DNA of 10,019 bases. It comes from Candidatus Sulfotelmatobacter sp. GTDB taxonomy: Bacteria; Acidobacteriota; Terriglobia; Terriglobales; Acidobacteriaceae. The position numbers and the translations under genes were made by a program. This document shows positions 1-6,558 of the stretch, piece after piece. The first letter of the stretch is position 1, and each line of letters begins with the position of its first letter. The notes beneath the pieces are model-generated. The model was not told where the DNA came from. It worked only from the letters and a program-made list of their open reading frames with translations, and ran no database searches. The DNA lies in NCBI GenBank assembly GCA_030040725.1, contig JASHTD010000142.1, positions 1 to 10,019 on the forward strand. Reading direction: 5' to 3'.

Positions 1-1409
1 CTAGGCGCATAGTCGACGCTTACGCCGTAGGCAACTTCATCGCCGCTGCCCCCGATGTACGTGCTGTATGCAATACCACCCTTCGAGGCCAGTTCGAATG
101 CAAAAGCGTCTCCCGTCACAGTGCCGCCACCGAAGGTCTTCTGCGTAGCGTGGGAAGTGATGGGGAAATCTGTCGAGAGCGTGTAGCCAACGACAAAAAT
201 ATCACCCGCTTTATCGAGGACGAGCTGCGACGCGACATCGTCATTCGAGCCGCCGATGTAAGTTGAGTATTGCAACGCCGAACCCGTTGGGTTGAACTTG
301 CTAACAAAAACGTCGCGGCAAGGCAAGCTTCCGCAGGTGCCGGGATGGTAGCTCTCAATGGCATCCTCGACCGGAAAGTCCGACGAACGAGTGCTGCCGG
401 CAATAACCACATCTTCGTACTTATCGATGCCGATGGCAGTCGCATAATCCTCGTTGCTTCCACCAAGGTATGTCGCAAAAGAAATGACCGGATCAATGAC
501 AAGTTCGCGGCTCCGGTCGTAAGGTCCGACCTCGAATCCGATTTTTCCATCCGCCCTCAGAGCATAGCTTGCACGTACTGGGTGCCTGGTTGCTTGTTTC
601 CCAACTTCGGCAAACTGGTAAACAACCGGCTTGTGAAAGTGAACATCGCCGCCCGCAAGACTGACCACGAGGTCGCCGTTCGGGTCGAGATGCAGCGTAG
701 CTGACTGCCAGGTTCGGCCGAGCTGTGAGAAACCCAAAGTGATCAGGCTTGCGTCGGCGTGGGGCGCAACCACAAAATCGTATTCCAGCTGCCGCTGATT
801 GCCGTAGTAGACGAGATCAATTCCGGGATACATTCCCGTGTAGTGAACTCTGCGGAAATTCTTAATGCCGGTCCGCCACTGGCTCGGATCTTTGCCGATG
901 AAATAATTCGTCTTGGTGGCAGTCTCCTGATCGCCGACGATTTTCGGCGTGGAGTTCGCCCCAATCAGCTGCATCTGCAGAACATCTTCGCGCGGCAAAT
1001 CCTGCCGCTGCGCTGCCGGTTGTGGCGGGGGCGTCCGGTCAAGCGATCCCAATGACAAAGGGTTAGCGGGATTCGAGCCGAAGCCGGACTGCGCGCTTGG
1101 AGCTTGCGGATTGATGCGATTCAGAGCCAACACGGCGCTGGAGGGAGTGAGGAACAGAGTGTAGCCAGAGCCCCGAGACAGAAAGCTGACACGCTTGTCG
1201 GTCTGGCCTTGATTCACTTCGAAGCTCATGGGCGACTGGAGCAGGCTGCGAAGCACACGCACCGCCGCGGTCTTTTTCGCAGTATTCGCAACCGCGCTCT
1301 GCGACGGCTGTGGAAGGTTCGTTGTTTCCTGTGTGTACAACGGCCCGGCCGTTCCCAAAGCGACAGCCGAAATTAACGCGCAAAGCAACAGCAATTTATC
1401 CGTTCGCAT
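1..1409 (-). CDS. SBBP repeat (beta-propeller) exported protein, 3' end beyond window
   Basis: The frame is open from an ATG at 1409 to the left edge (469 codons), so the C-terminus is missing. Residues 1 to about 25 form a signal peptide (MRTDK, then LLLLCALISAVALG). Residues 55-300 match the N-terminal domain found in front of SBBP repeats: FEVNQGQ at 63-69 followed by VSFLSRGSGYTLFL, then YPGIDLVYYGNQ near residue 193. From about residue 311 come beta-propeller repeats with the hallmark [AS]TY[LI]GGS at 312-318, 382-388 and 449-455, about 67-70 residues apart, each followed by a D-x-A segment and then a VAG or VGYT strand. Proteins of this kind are exported; their ligands are unknown, so no enzymatic role is proposed. 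The ATG is supported by an AGGGG eight bases upstream. It lies 97 bases downstream of the phosphoesterase gene on the same strand, with no clear terminator between them, so co-transcription is possible. Family identification is confident; function is not. Confidence 0.9.
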   Translation of the reverse strand, partial: MRTDKLLLLCALISAVALGTAGPLYTQETTNLPQPSQSAVANTAKKTAAVRVLRSLLQSPMSFEVNQGQTDKRVSFLSRGSGYTLFLTPSSAVLALNRINPQAPSAQSGFGSNPANPLSLGSLDRTPPPQPAAQRQDLPREDVLQMQLIGANSTPKIVGDQETATKTNYFIGKDPSQWRTGIKNFRRVHYTGMYPGIDLVYYGNQRQLEYDFVVAPHADASLITLGFSQLGRTWQSATLHLDPNGDLVVSLAGGDVHFHKPVVYQFAEVGKQATRHPVRASYALRADGKIGFEVGPYDRSRELVIDPVISFATYLGGSNEDYATAIGIDKYEDVVIAGSTRSSDFPVEDAIESYHPGTCGSLPCRDVFVSKFNPTGSALQYSTYIGGSNDDVASQLVLDKAGDIFVVGYTLSTDFPITSHATQKTFGGGTVTGDAFAFELASKGGIAYSTYIGGSGDEVAYGVSVDYAP

Positions 1410-1417
1410 TCCTGCAT

Positions 1418-1422
1418 CCCCT
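1418..1422 (-). promoter_or_regulatory. Ribosome binding site of the SBBP-repeat gene
   Basis: On the minus strand AGGGG lies eight bases before the ATG at 1409. It supports that start over a nearby ATG at 1417, which is in another frame. An AGGA directly touching the ATG is too close to act as the site. Confidence 0.55.
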
Positions 1423-1506
1423 GTGTTCGTCACTTTTGTAAACATCGTTCGTTATCGATCTTCACTGCTCAAACTGAAAGCGCTAGTGACCGCAAGTTGT
1501 ACCCGC

Positions 1507-3756
1507 TCAATCTCCCGTGCCAGTTAAAGTAATTTTTTGCGGACTGGCTCCATCGTTGTCGTTCAACGTGAGAATGCCGGTTGCACTTCCCTGCTGGCTG
1601 GGCGTAAACGTCACCTCCACCGTACAAGTGCCAGCCGGTGCTACGCCCGCCATGCAGTTGTTCGTCTCGGCGAAACTTCCTCCGGCCACGACGTTTTCGA
1701 ATGTAAGCATCGTGGTTCCGTGGTTGCTGACTGTCACTGGAACGGGAGCGCTTGTTGTGCCTACAGCCTGCATTCCAAAGTTGATGCTGGCCGGAGTAGC
1801 GACCACCGCCGTTCCGTCGCCGGTAAGCCGAACGGTTTGCGGACTGGCGGGATCGCTGTCGTAAATCACGAGATTGCCGAAAAGACCCTTCCAGGCCTCC
1901 AGTTGCGTCGCGGTCGTCGGCGCAAAACTGACTTCGAACGTGCAGAAGTGGCCCGGAGCAACGCTGCCGCCACAATTATTGGTCTGCGAGAATGCAGGGC
2001 CAACGACATCCACTTTCGAGATGGTCAGAGGCGTGGGACCTACGTTGGCCAGCGTAACCTGCTTTTGCGAAACTGTTCCGAAGGTTTGCTGGGAAAAACT
2101 CAACCCAGGGTAGAGAAAGGACAATTTGCCCTGGCTTCCTGTTCCATTCAAGGTCACCATGATCGAACTTGTGGAACCGGAGTTGGGAATCGTGAGCGTG
2201 CCTGTTCGCAGCCCCTTAGCCTTGGGCGCGAAATTGAGGCTGATGTAACACAAGTGCCCGGGCGCAAGAGTTCTACCGGTGCACGCGCTCTTCTCCGTGA
2301 AATCTCCAGTAATTGTGCTCTTGCCGATCGTGATGTCGCTCGTTCCCCAATTGTTCAGAGTTAGAGTGTAGGACGGGCTGGTTGTGCCGATTGCCTGACT
2401 CCCAAAAGGAACCACCGAAGCCGAATTGATCGGACAGCTATGTGTTTGCAGGATCAACGGTTGAAGCGGCGTCTGCGTGAAATCGAAACTGTCAAGCGTG
2501 TCGTTGGCATCGGCATCCCTGCGCGTCATCGGCGGCAAGCCGTAAAGTTCCTCGATGAATTTGAGGATGGACGAAAATTCATATTGCGTATGAGAGATGT
2601 AGCCGGACTTCGCATACGGCGAAATAATGATCAGCGGCACTCGCGGTCCGAACCCGAAAGCATCCACAGTGGGCGGAGGCACGTGATCGAAGAAGCCGCC
2701 GTAGTCGTCCCAGGCCATAAAGATGGCCGTTGAACTCCAATCCGGTCCCTGCATGATGGCATTAATCTGCTCCATCGCCCAATTCTCGCTGTTGCACACC
2801 CCGGAACTCGAGGGATGATCGCTGGCTAGACCGGTGACCAGCCAACTGACTGCAGGCAGGTTGCCGGCTAATGCATCAGAAGCGAATTGGGTGTCAGGAA
2901 CGACGTTGGTTGTCCACAGCGCTGTATTGCGGATGTAGCTGAAGGCATCGAGCGTCGAGAAGTTATAGCCGACTTGCCCGGCGGGCGGAGCGTAGAACTT
3001 CCAGGGAACTCCTATGTTCTGCAGGCCTTCCGCCAGCGTTTGATAGCTCCAGCAAGGAAATTCTTCGCTGAGATTGCCTTTCTCATCCATCACCTCGGCC
3101 GATTCGGTGGGGGGAGCGTCGCATCCCCACCCTGGGTTTCCCAAGGGTTTGGCGGTCGATCGCAAAAAGATTGCGCCGTTATCCTGCGCGGCCACCGTGT
3201 AGAGGTGATTCGTGAAACTATCCGCCTTGATCGAAGAAAACATTCGATCCGCCAGGACGAAGTTGCGGGCGTAGGCGAAGTAGTTGGGAATATCCGCTTC
3301 GGTCATCTGCGTATAGGAAAGAAATGCGCCGTTGATGTTGCCATCGGTAAGCAGATCGAAACGATCCATGTTGCCGTTGTCCATGGCCTCGACCGCTCCA
3401 CCGAAATCGTGCTCCGGGTCGAGCGGGTACGAGAAATCAGGGGAAGGTCCCAGCGATATAACTTCCCCGGTCGAGATAGTTCCAGTTGTGGCGCCATCAG
3501 CCCCGGAAAAGGTGCCGAAATAATTGTCGAAAGTGCGGTTCTCCTTAATAAAAAACACGACATGTTTGATCGCGCCCATCCCGCCGGTCTCAGAGACATT
3601 CCCGTTCGTGCTTGTTCGCACGCCCACGCCTGCGGTAGATGTTTCATCCCCTTTTTTGGCCGAGGCGCCGGGTCCCTGCGCGAAGGAAAAGCTTCCCGCC
3701 AGAACGAGCGCACAAGTCAGGCTCAGCCGAAGAAAAGTTCGAACACAACCCAACAC
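1507..3756 (-). CDS. Secreted phosphoesterase (phospholipase C / acid phosphatase AcpA superfamily) with choice-of-anchor D repeats
   Basis: 749 residues. Residues 1-26 are a signal peptide (FLRLSLTCALVLAGSFSFA, then Q). Residues 64-430 are a phosphoesterase domain of the bacterial phospholipase C/AcpA type, which hydrolyses phosphate esters outside the cytoplasm. Motifs seen are ENRTFDNYFG at 72-81, H116 in DPEHDFGG, S180 in KADSFTNH, H314 in SDHP, AWDDYGGFFDHV at 348-359 and GPRVPLIIISPYAK at 370-383. By analogy with AcpA, E72, N73, S180, D350 and D351 are likely metal or nucleophile positions; this mapping is inferred. Residues 447-748 hold three choice-of-anchor D (ASH-like) beta-sandwich repeats. 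No C-terminal sorting signal is visible after GTGD. The start is GTG, chosen because it has a perfect AGGAGG seven bases upstream and gives a complete signal peptide. It is divergent from the FG-GAP gene. The substrate (phospholipid or another phosphoester) cannot be told from sequence. Confidence 0.93.
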   Translation of the reverse strand: MLGCVRTFLRLSLTCALVLAGSFSFAQGPGASAKKGDETSTAGVGVRTSTNGNVSETGGMGAIKHVVFFIKENRTFDNYFGTFSGADGATTGTISTGEVISLGPSPDFSYPLDPEHDFGGAVEAMDNGNMDRFDLLTDGNINGAFLSYTQMTEADIPNYFAYARNFVLADRMFSSIKADSFTNHLYTVAAQDNGAIFLRSTAKPLGNPGWGCDAPPTESAEVMDEKGNLSEEFPCWSYQTLAEGLQNIGVPWKFYAPPAGQVGYNFSTLDAFSYIRNTALWTTNVVPDTQFASDALAGNLPAVSWLVTGLASDHPSSSGVCNSENWAMEQINAIMQGPDWSSTAIFMAWDDYGGFFDHVPPPTVDAFGFGPRVPLIIISPYAKSGYISHTQYEFSSILKFIEELYGLPPMTRRDADANDTLDSFDFTQTPLQPLILQTHSCPINSASVVPFGSQAIGTTSPSYTLTLNNWGTSDITIGKSTITGDFTEKSACTGRTLAPGHLCYISLNFAPKAKGLRTGTLTIPNSGSTSSIMVTLNGTGSQGKLSFLYPGLSFSQQTFGTVSQKQVTLANVGPTPLTISKVDVVGPAFSQTNNCGGSVAPGHFCTFEVSFAPTTATQLEAWKGLFGNLVIYDSDPASPQTVRLTGDGTAVVATPASINFGMQAVGTTSAPVPVTVSNHGTTMLTFENVVAGGSFAETNNCMAGVAPAGTCTVEVTFTPSQQGSATGILTLNDNDGASPQKITLTGTGD
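1513..2418 (-). repeat. Three tandem choice-of-anchor D (ASH/HYDIN-like) repeat units
   Basis: Protein residues about 447-540, 545-646 and 651-748 of the phosphoesterase share one pattern. A start like [IL][NV]FG.QAVGTTS is followed by [VL]T[LV].N.G...LT, then F..TNNC or F..KSAC, then LAPG..C...[VL]F.P, then G.LTI..., and a closing [VL]TLTGTG. The paired cysteines (for example C595/C605 and C701/C711) recur at the same places in all three. Units two and three are the most alike. Such units usually act as spacers or binding domains. Confidence 0.8.
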
Positions 3757-3763
3757 GGGTCAG

Positions 3764-3769
3764 CCTCCT
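3764..3769 (-). promoter_or_regulatory. Consensus ribosome binding site of the phosphoesterase gene
   Basis: AGGAGG on the minus strand, seven bases before the GTG at 3756. This full match to the anti-Shine-Dalgarno sequence is what decides in favour of the GTG start, since no ATG is available until residue 60, inside the mature protein. Confidence 0.8.
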
Positions 3770-3846
3770 GCACAAACGGGGGGATGGAAAACTTGGAGTT
3801 CAAAAAATGAGATGGGGAGTGAATCCTGGTCGATAAACCTCAATGC

Positions 3847-3875
3847 AGCTTACATTCGAATGCCGCCATTGACAA
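3847..3875 (-). promoter_or_regulatory. Candidate sigma-70-type promoter for the phosphoesterase
   Basis: On the minus strand, TTGTCA (3870-3875, five of six matches to TTGACA) is separated by 17 bases from TAAGCT (3847-3852, three of six matches to TATAAT). Transcription would begin near 3840, giving a leader of about 84 bases before the GTG. The -10 match is poor, so this is only a candidate. The -35 hexamer lies inside the palindrome at 3866-3878. Confidence 0.25.
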
Positions 3876-3941
3876 TGGAGACCTTTGTCCAGAGACGAAA
3901 TCCCGTAACCATGATCAGTTCTTGCAACGGAGACTTTGGTC
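3873..3941. repeat. Pair of related 17-base direct repeats in the divergent promoter region
   Basis: CAATGGAGACCTTTGTC at 3873-3889 and CAACGGAGACTTTGGTC at 3925-3941 agree at 14 of 17 positions and start 52 bases apart, close to five helical turns. The second copy includes a small inverted repeat (GAGAC, TTTG, GTCTC at 3930-3943). The first overlaps the palindrome CCATTGACAATGG at 3866-3878. They could be operators, but chance similarity cannot be excluded. Confidence 0.3.
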
Positions 3942-3979
3942 TCTACCCGCGCGGCGGAAGAAAGTTTTCGCACCCTGGC

Positions 3980-4008
3980 TTGACTCTGCATTAGGTACGC
4001 GGCACAAT
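3980..4008 (+). promoter_or_regulatory. Candidate sigma-70-type promoter for the FG-GAP gene
   Basis: TTGACT (3980-3985, five of six matches) and CACAAT (4003-4008, four of six matches, with the important second A and last T) are spaced by 17 bases, the optimal distance. Transcription would start near 4015 and leave a leader of about 187 bases before the ATG at 4202. It is the best promoter-like pair I found in the gap. Confidence 0.35.
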
Positions 4009-4201
4009 GCAGACACACGCTTCGGAATGGAGCGTTCATTGCTCGGCCGTTCCATGGCTTGCGGCTTGAGCTATCAGTTTGGTCCCCCACAAAGAGTTCG
4101 CTATTTTCGGTTTGCGTTCGTCTTCGGCAGGCTGGAACGGAGCCGTTGGCGAGATCAACCTCAATTCTCCCAGAAGCGCCGATTGAACTTTGAACCCGAT
4201 T

Positions 4202-6448
4202 ATGAGATTGAACTGCAACCGTAGCGTCCTGCGCGTCCTGCTTCCCGCATTTCTCTCTCTTCTGACCATCCCCTCGGATGCGTTCGGCAGCAGCTTCGCA
4301 GGCTTAGCCGGAGGAACCAGTTACATCGTGGGCAAGCAGGTGCGCTCGGTTGCCGTGGGAGATTTCAACGGTGACGGGATTCCCGATATTGCGGTCGCCG
4401 GTCTCGGCAGCAGCCAGGTCAACGTGATGCTGGGCTGCACTAAGGGAACGGCGAACTGCACCAATGGTTTTCTGCCCGCAGTGAATTACACCGTCAATGA
4501 ACCCCTTGCTATTGCCACGGCCGACGTAAACGGCGACGGCAATCTGGACCTGCTCGTTGTAAGCTCGGCTACGAATACAGTTTCCCTACTCCTTGGGAAC
4601 GGAAATGGAACCTTCAGCAGTTCCAAGTGCAGTGCGAACGGCGGGCAGTGCGGTACCGGTGTTTCGCCATCTGCGATCGCGATCGGCAACTTCCGAGGCA
4701 AGCCGAATGAAGTCGATATGGGGGTAGCCAACACCGGCACCAACACGATCTCTGTCTTTCTCGGAAACGGAAAGACCTTCGGAGTTCCTACTGTATATAG
4801 CGTCGGCAATTCTCCAACCGCAATTGCCATTGCGGATTACAACGGCGATGGATTTCCCGATATTGCCGTGGCCAATGGCGTTGACAACACGGTCACGATC
4901 TTGATCAATAACAAGAAGGGTCAGTTCCTTGCCAATCGGCCCATTCCGGTCGCGACCACGCCCGTATCCCTGGCAGTTGCTGATTTTAATGGCGACAAGA
5001 TTAACGATCTCGCCGTGGCGAGTGCAGGCGGAAGCACGATCGCCATTCTGTTGGGAGTAGGAAACGGAACCTTCCAAACGCCTACCTACGTCACCGCCGG
5101 CATGAGCCCGCAGACGGTCGCCACCGGAGATTTCAACGGGGACGGGAACGCAGATCTGGTCGTGGCCGATGGCGCAGGCAATAATGTCACGATTCTGCTA
5201 GGCAACGGCAACGGAACTTTTCAACCCGGAGTGCAATATGCCACGGGCGCAAAAACCGTGTCCGCCGTGGTTTCCGCCAATATCGACGGCGACGCGAATC
5301 AGAATATCATCGCTGCCAATGCCGACCTTCTTCCGGGGCAGCTCACCATCCTTCTCGGCAATGGCGATGGCACATTTCGCAGCGGATTGAACTATTCGGC
5401 GAACGTAAATCCCCAGGCGATTGCCACGGCAGATTTCAACTGCGACGGCAAGCCTGATCTTGCGGTGGCCAATGCCGGCTCAAACAATGTGACCTTGATG
5501 TTGGGAAATGGAGATGGCACGTTTCAAACTGGCGCCAGCTTTGCTACCGATAACCATCCCATCGCCATGGTCACGGCAGATTTCAATAACGATGGGATTG
5601 CTGACCTCGCCATCGTGAACGCGTACAGCGGAGACGTCACGATTCTGTTGGGAAATTCCAGTTGCAACGGTTTCAATCCGGGGGTCAATTACTATCTTGG
5701 CGCAGGAATAAATCCAGTTTCTCTCGCTGCTGCGGACTTTAACGGTGACGGCTATCCCGATCTCGTTGTAGCAAATGTAGGCAGTTCGAGCGATACCGGT
5801 GGAATCGTTGTTCTTCTGAACAATCAAGACGGCACATTTGGGACTCCGAATGCTTCAACGGTGGGGACCAATCCCAATTTTGTGGTCGCTGCCGATTTCA
5901 ACGGCGATCACAAGCAGGACATTGCCATCTCCAATCAGGGAAGCGGAAGCGTTTCCGTTTTACTGGGAACGGGAAACGGAACGTTTAATTTGAAATCGAC
6001 GAACTGCGTGGGAAACACTCCGTGCGCTGGCGTTCCGATCTCCATCGCGGCCGCTGATTTCAACGGCGATGGCAGGCCCGACTTGGCTGTGGCAAATTAC
6101 GCGGATTCGAGCGTCAGCGTCATGCTGGGTAACGGAGATGGAACTTTTAAGCCGGAGAAGACTTCCACGGTATGGGCGAATCCGCTGATGGTGGTGGCTG
6201 CACCCATACAAGGAAGCAGTAATCAGCAAGACCTGATCATAGCCAATTCGGAAAATGACACGGTCACAGTTTTGCTGAATCAGCTCAACAAATCCGGCGG
6301 GTTCAAAGGGGCGCAGCAACACTCGTATCCCGTAGGTGAAGCTCCGGCGGCCTTGGCGATTGCGGATTTTAACGGCGACGGACTTCTCGACGCGGCCTCC
6401 GCAAACCAGGCCAGTGACAACGTGACGATCATGTTGCAGCAGCAATGA
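4202..6448 (+). CDS. Secreted FG-GAP/VCBS repeat protein (14 beta-propeller blades)
   Basis: 748 residues from the ATG at 4202. An in-frame TTG at 4190 would add four residues, but the ATG gives a cleaner signal peptide (MRLNCNRSVLRVLLPAFLSLL, cleavage near residue 27-29). Neither start has a good Shine-Dalgarno sequence. Everything after about residue 45 is FG-GAP/VCBS repeats of 49-55 residues. Each has a calcium-loop core such as DFNGDGIPDIAVA, then an LLGNGNGTF turn. Cores begin near residues 54, 108, 163, 212, 261, 310, 360, 411, 460, 512, 565, 619, 668 and 722, fourteen in all. This folds as an integrin-like beta-propeller; fourteen blades would suit two seven-bladed propellers. Such proteins are exported and usually bind ligands, surfaces or glycans. 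No catalytic domain or C-terminal anchor is present, and the protein ends just after the last blade. It is followed 110 bases later by the hydrolase gene on the same strand. Confidence 0.92.
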   Translation: MRLNCNRSVLRVLLPAFLSLLTIPSDAFGSSFAGLAGGTSYIVGKQVRSVAVGDFNGDGIPDIAVAGLGSSQVNVMLGCTKGTANCTNGFLPAVNYTVNEPLAIATADVNGDGNLDLLVVSSATNTVSLLLGNGNGTFSSSKCSANGGQCGTGVSPSAIAIGNFRGKPNEVDMGVANTGTNTISVFLGNGKTFGVPTVYSVGNSPTAIAIADYNGDGFPDIAVANGVDNTVTILINNKKGQFLANRPIPVATTPVSLAVADFNGDKINDLAVASAGGSTIAILLGVGNGTFQTPTYVTAGMSPQTVATGDFNGDGNADLVVADGAGNNVTILLGNGNGTFQPGVQYATGAKTVSAVVSANIDGDANQNIIAANADLLPGQLTILLGNGDGTFRSGLNYSANVNPQAIATADFNCDGKPDLAVANAGSNNVTLMLGNGDGTFQTGASFATDNHPIAMVTADFNNDGIADLAIVNAYSGDVTILLGNSSCNGFNPGVNYYLGAGINPVSLAAADFNGDGYPDLVVANVGSSSDTGGIVVLLNNQDGTFGTPNASTVGTNPNFVVAADFNGDHKQDIAISNQGSGSVSVLLGTGNGTFNLKSTNCVGNTPCAGVPISIAAADFNGDGRPDLAVANYADSSVSVMLGNGDGTFKPEKTSTVWANPLMVVAAPIQGSSNQQDLIIANSENDTVTVLLNQLNKSGGFKGAQQHSYPVGEAPAALAIADFNGDGLLDAASANQASDNVTIMLQQQ
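4349..6439 (+). repeat. Coding tandem array of 14 FG-GAP repeats, period about 150 bases
   Basis: The array is visible in the DNA as recurring GATTTCAACGGNGANGG-like stretches alternating with GGNAACGGNAANGGAAC-like stretches. Eleven units keep the D-x-N/D-x-D/N-G calcium loop in near-canonical form. Units 3 (NFRGKPNEVD), 7 (NIDGDANQN) and 13 (PIQGSSNQQD) are degenerate. Unit length varies only from 49 to 55 residues, and the copies have diverged at synonymous sites, so the array is not a recent expansion. Confidence 0.8.
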
Positions 6449-6546
6449 AGGAACATTTATTTTTGCCGTTGGAAGTCAGTTCGAGCGAATGCGCGCCGAG
6501 GTAGTGAGAAGTGGTTTTTGATTCTGGAATAGACGGACCGGGTGTT

Positions 6547-6551
6547 AGGGG
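6547..6551 (+). promoter_or_regulatory. Ribosome binding site deciding the hydrolase start
   Basis: AGGGG lies seven bases before the GTG at 6559. It favours that start over the upstream in-frame GTG at 6511, which would put an acidic, non-signal-like segment in front of the signal peptide. Confidence 0.5.
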
Positions 6552-6558
6552 AATTAGC

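Larger units (their letters stand above)
3757..4201. other. Divergent intergenic region, no convincing gene
   Basis: This gap of about 445 bases separates the phosphoesterase (leftward) from the FG-GAP gene (rightward). Open frames crossing it on either strand (for example 3800-4090 minus, 3922-4224 plus) give proteins with no recognisable motif, signal peptide or good ribosome binding site. It holds one candidate promoter per direction and a pair of related repeats, listed separately. No tRNA-like fold, riboswitch consensus or terminator was recognised. Confidence 0.6.

Noticed and set aside
1063..1383. A 106-codon minus-strand frame overlapping the start of the SBBP gene
   Set aside because: It is in a different frame from the ATG at 1409, which encodes a signal peptide and a recognisable FEVNQGQ domain and continues to the window edge.
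1537..2364. A 275-codon plus-strand open frame opposite the choice-of-anchor D repeats
   Set aside because: It is a shadow of the repeat region; the composition is arginine and serine rich with no domain.
2887..3810. A 307-codon plus-strand open frame opposite the phosphoesterase
   Set aside because: It is antisense to a gene with a clear domain, signal peptide and consensus ribosome binding site. Its translation has no recognisable motif and is rich in arginine and glycine, as expected from a shadow frame.
3800..4090. A 96-codon minus-strand frame in the divergent intergenic gap
   Set aside because: It has no good ribosome binding site, no motif and no hydrophobic or repeat structure, and it covers the region that must hold the promoters.
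4349..6439. Regular repeats that could be mistaken for a CRISPR or minisatellite array
   Set aside because: The period is about 150 bases, the copies are diverged and in frame, and the whole array encodes FG-GAP blades.
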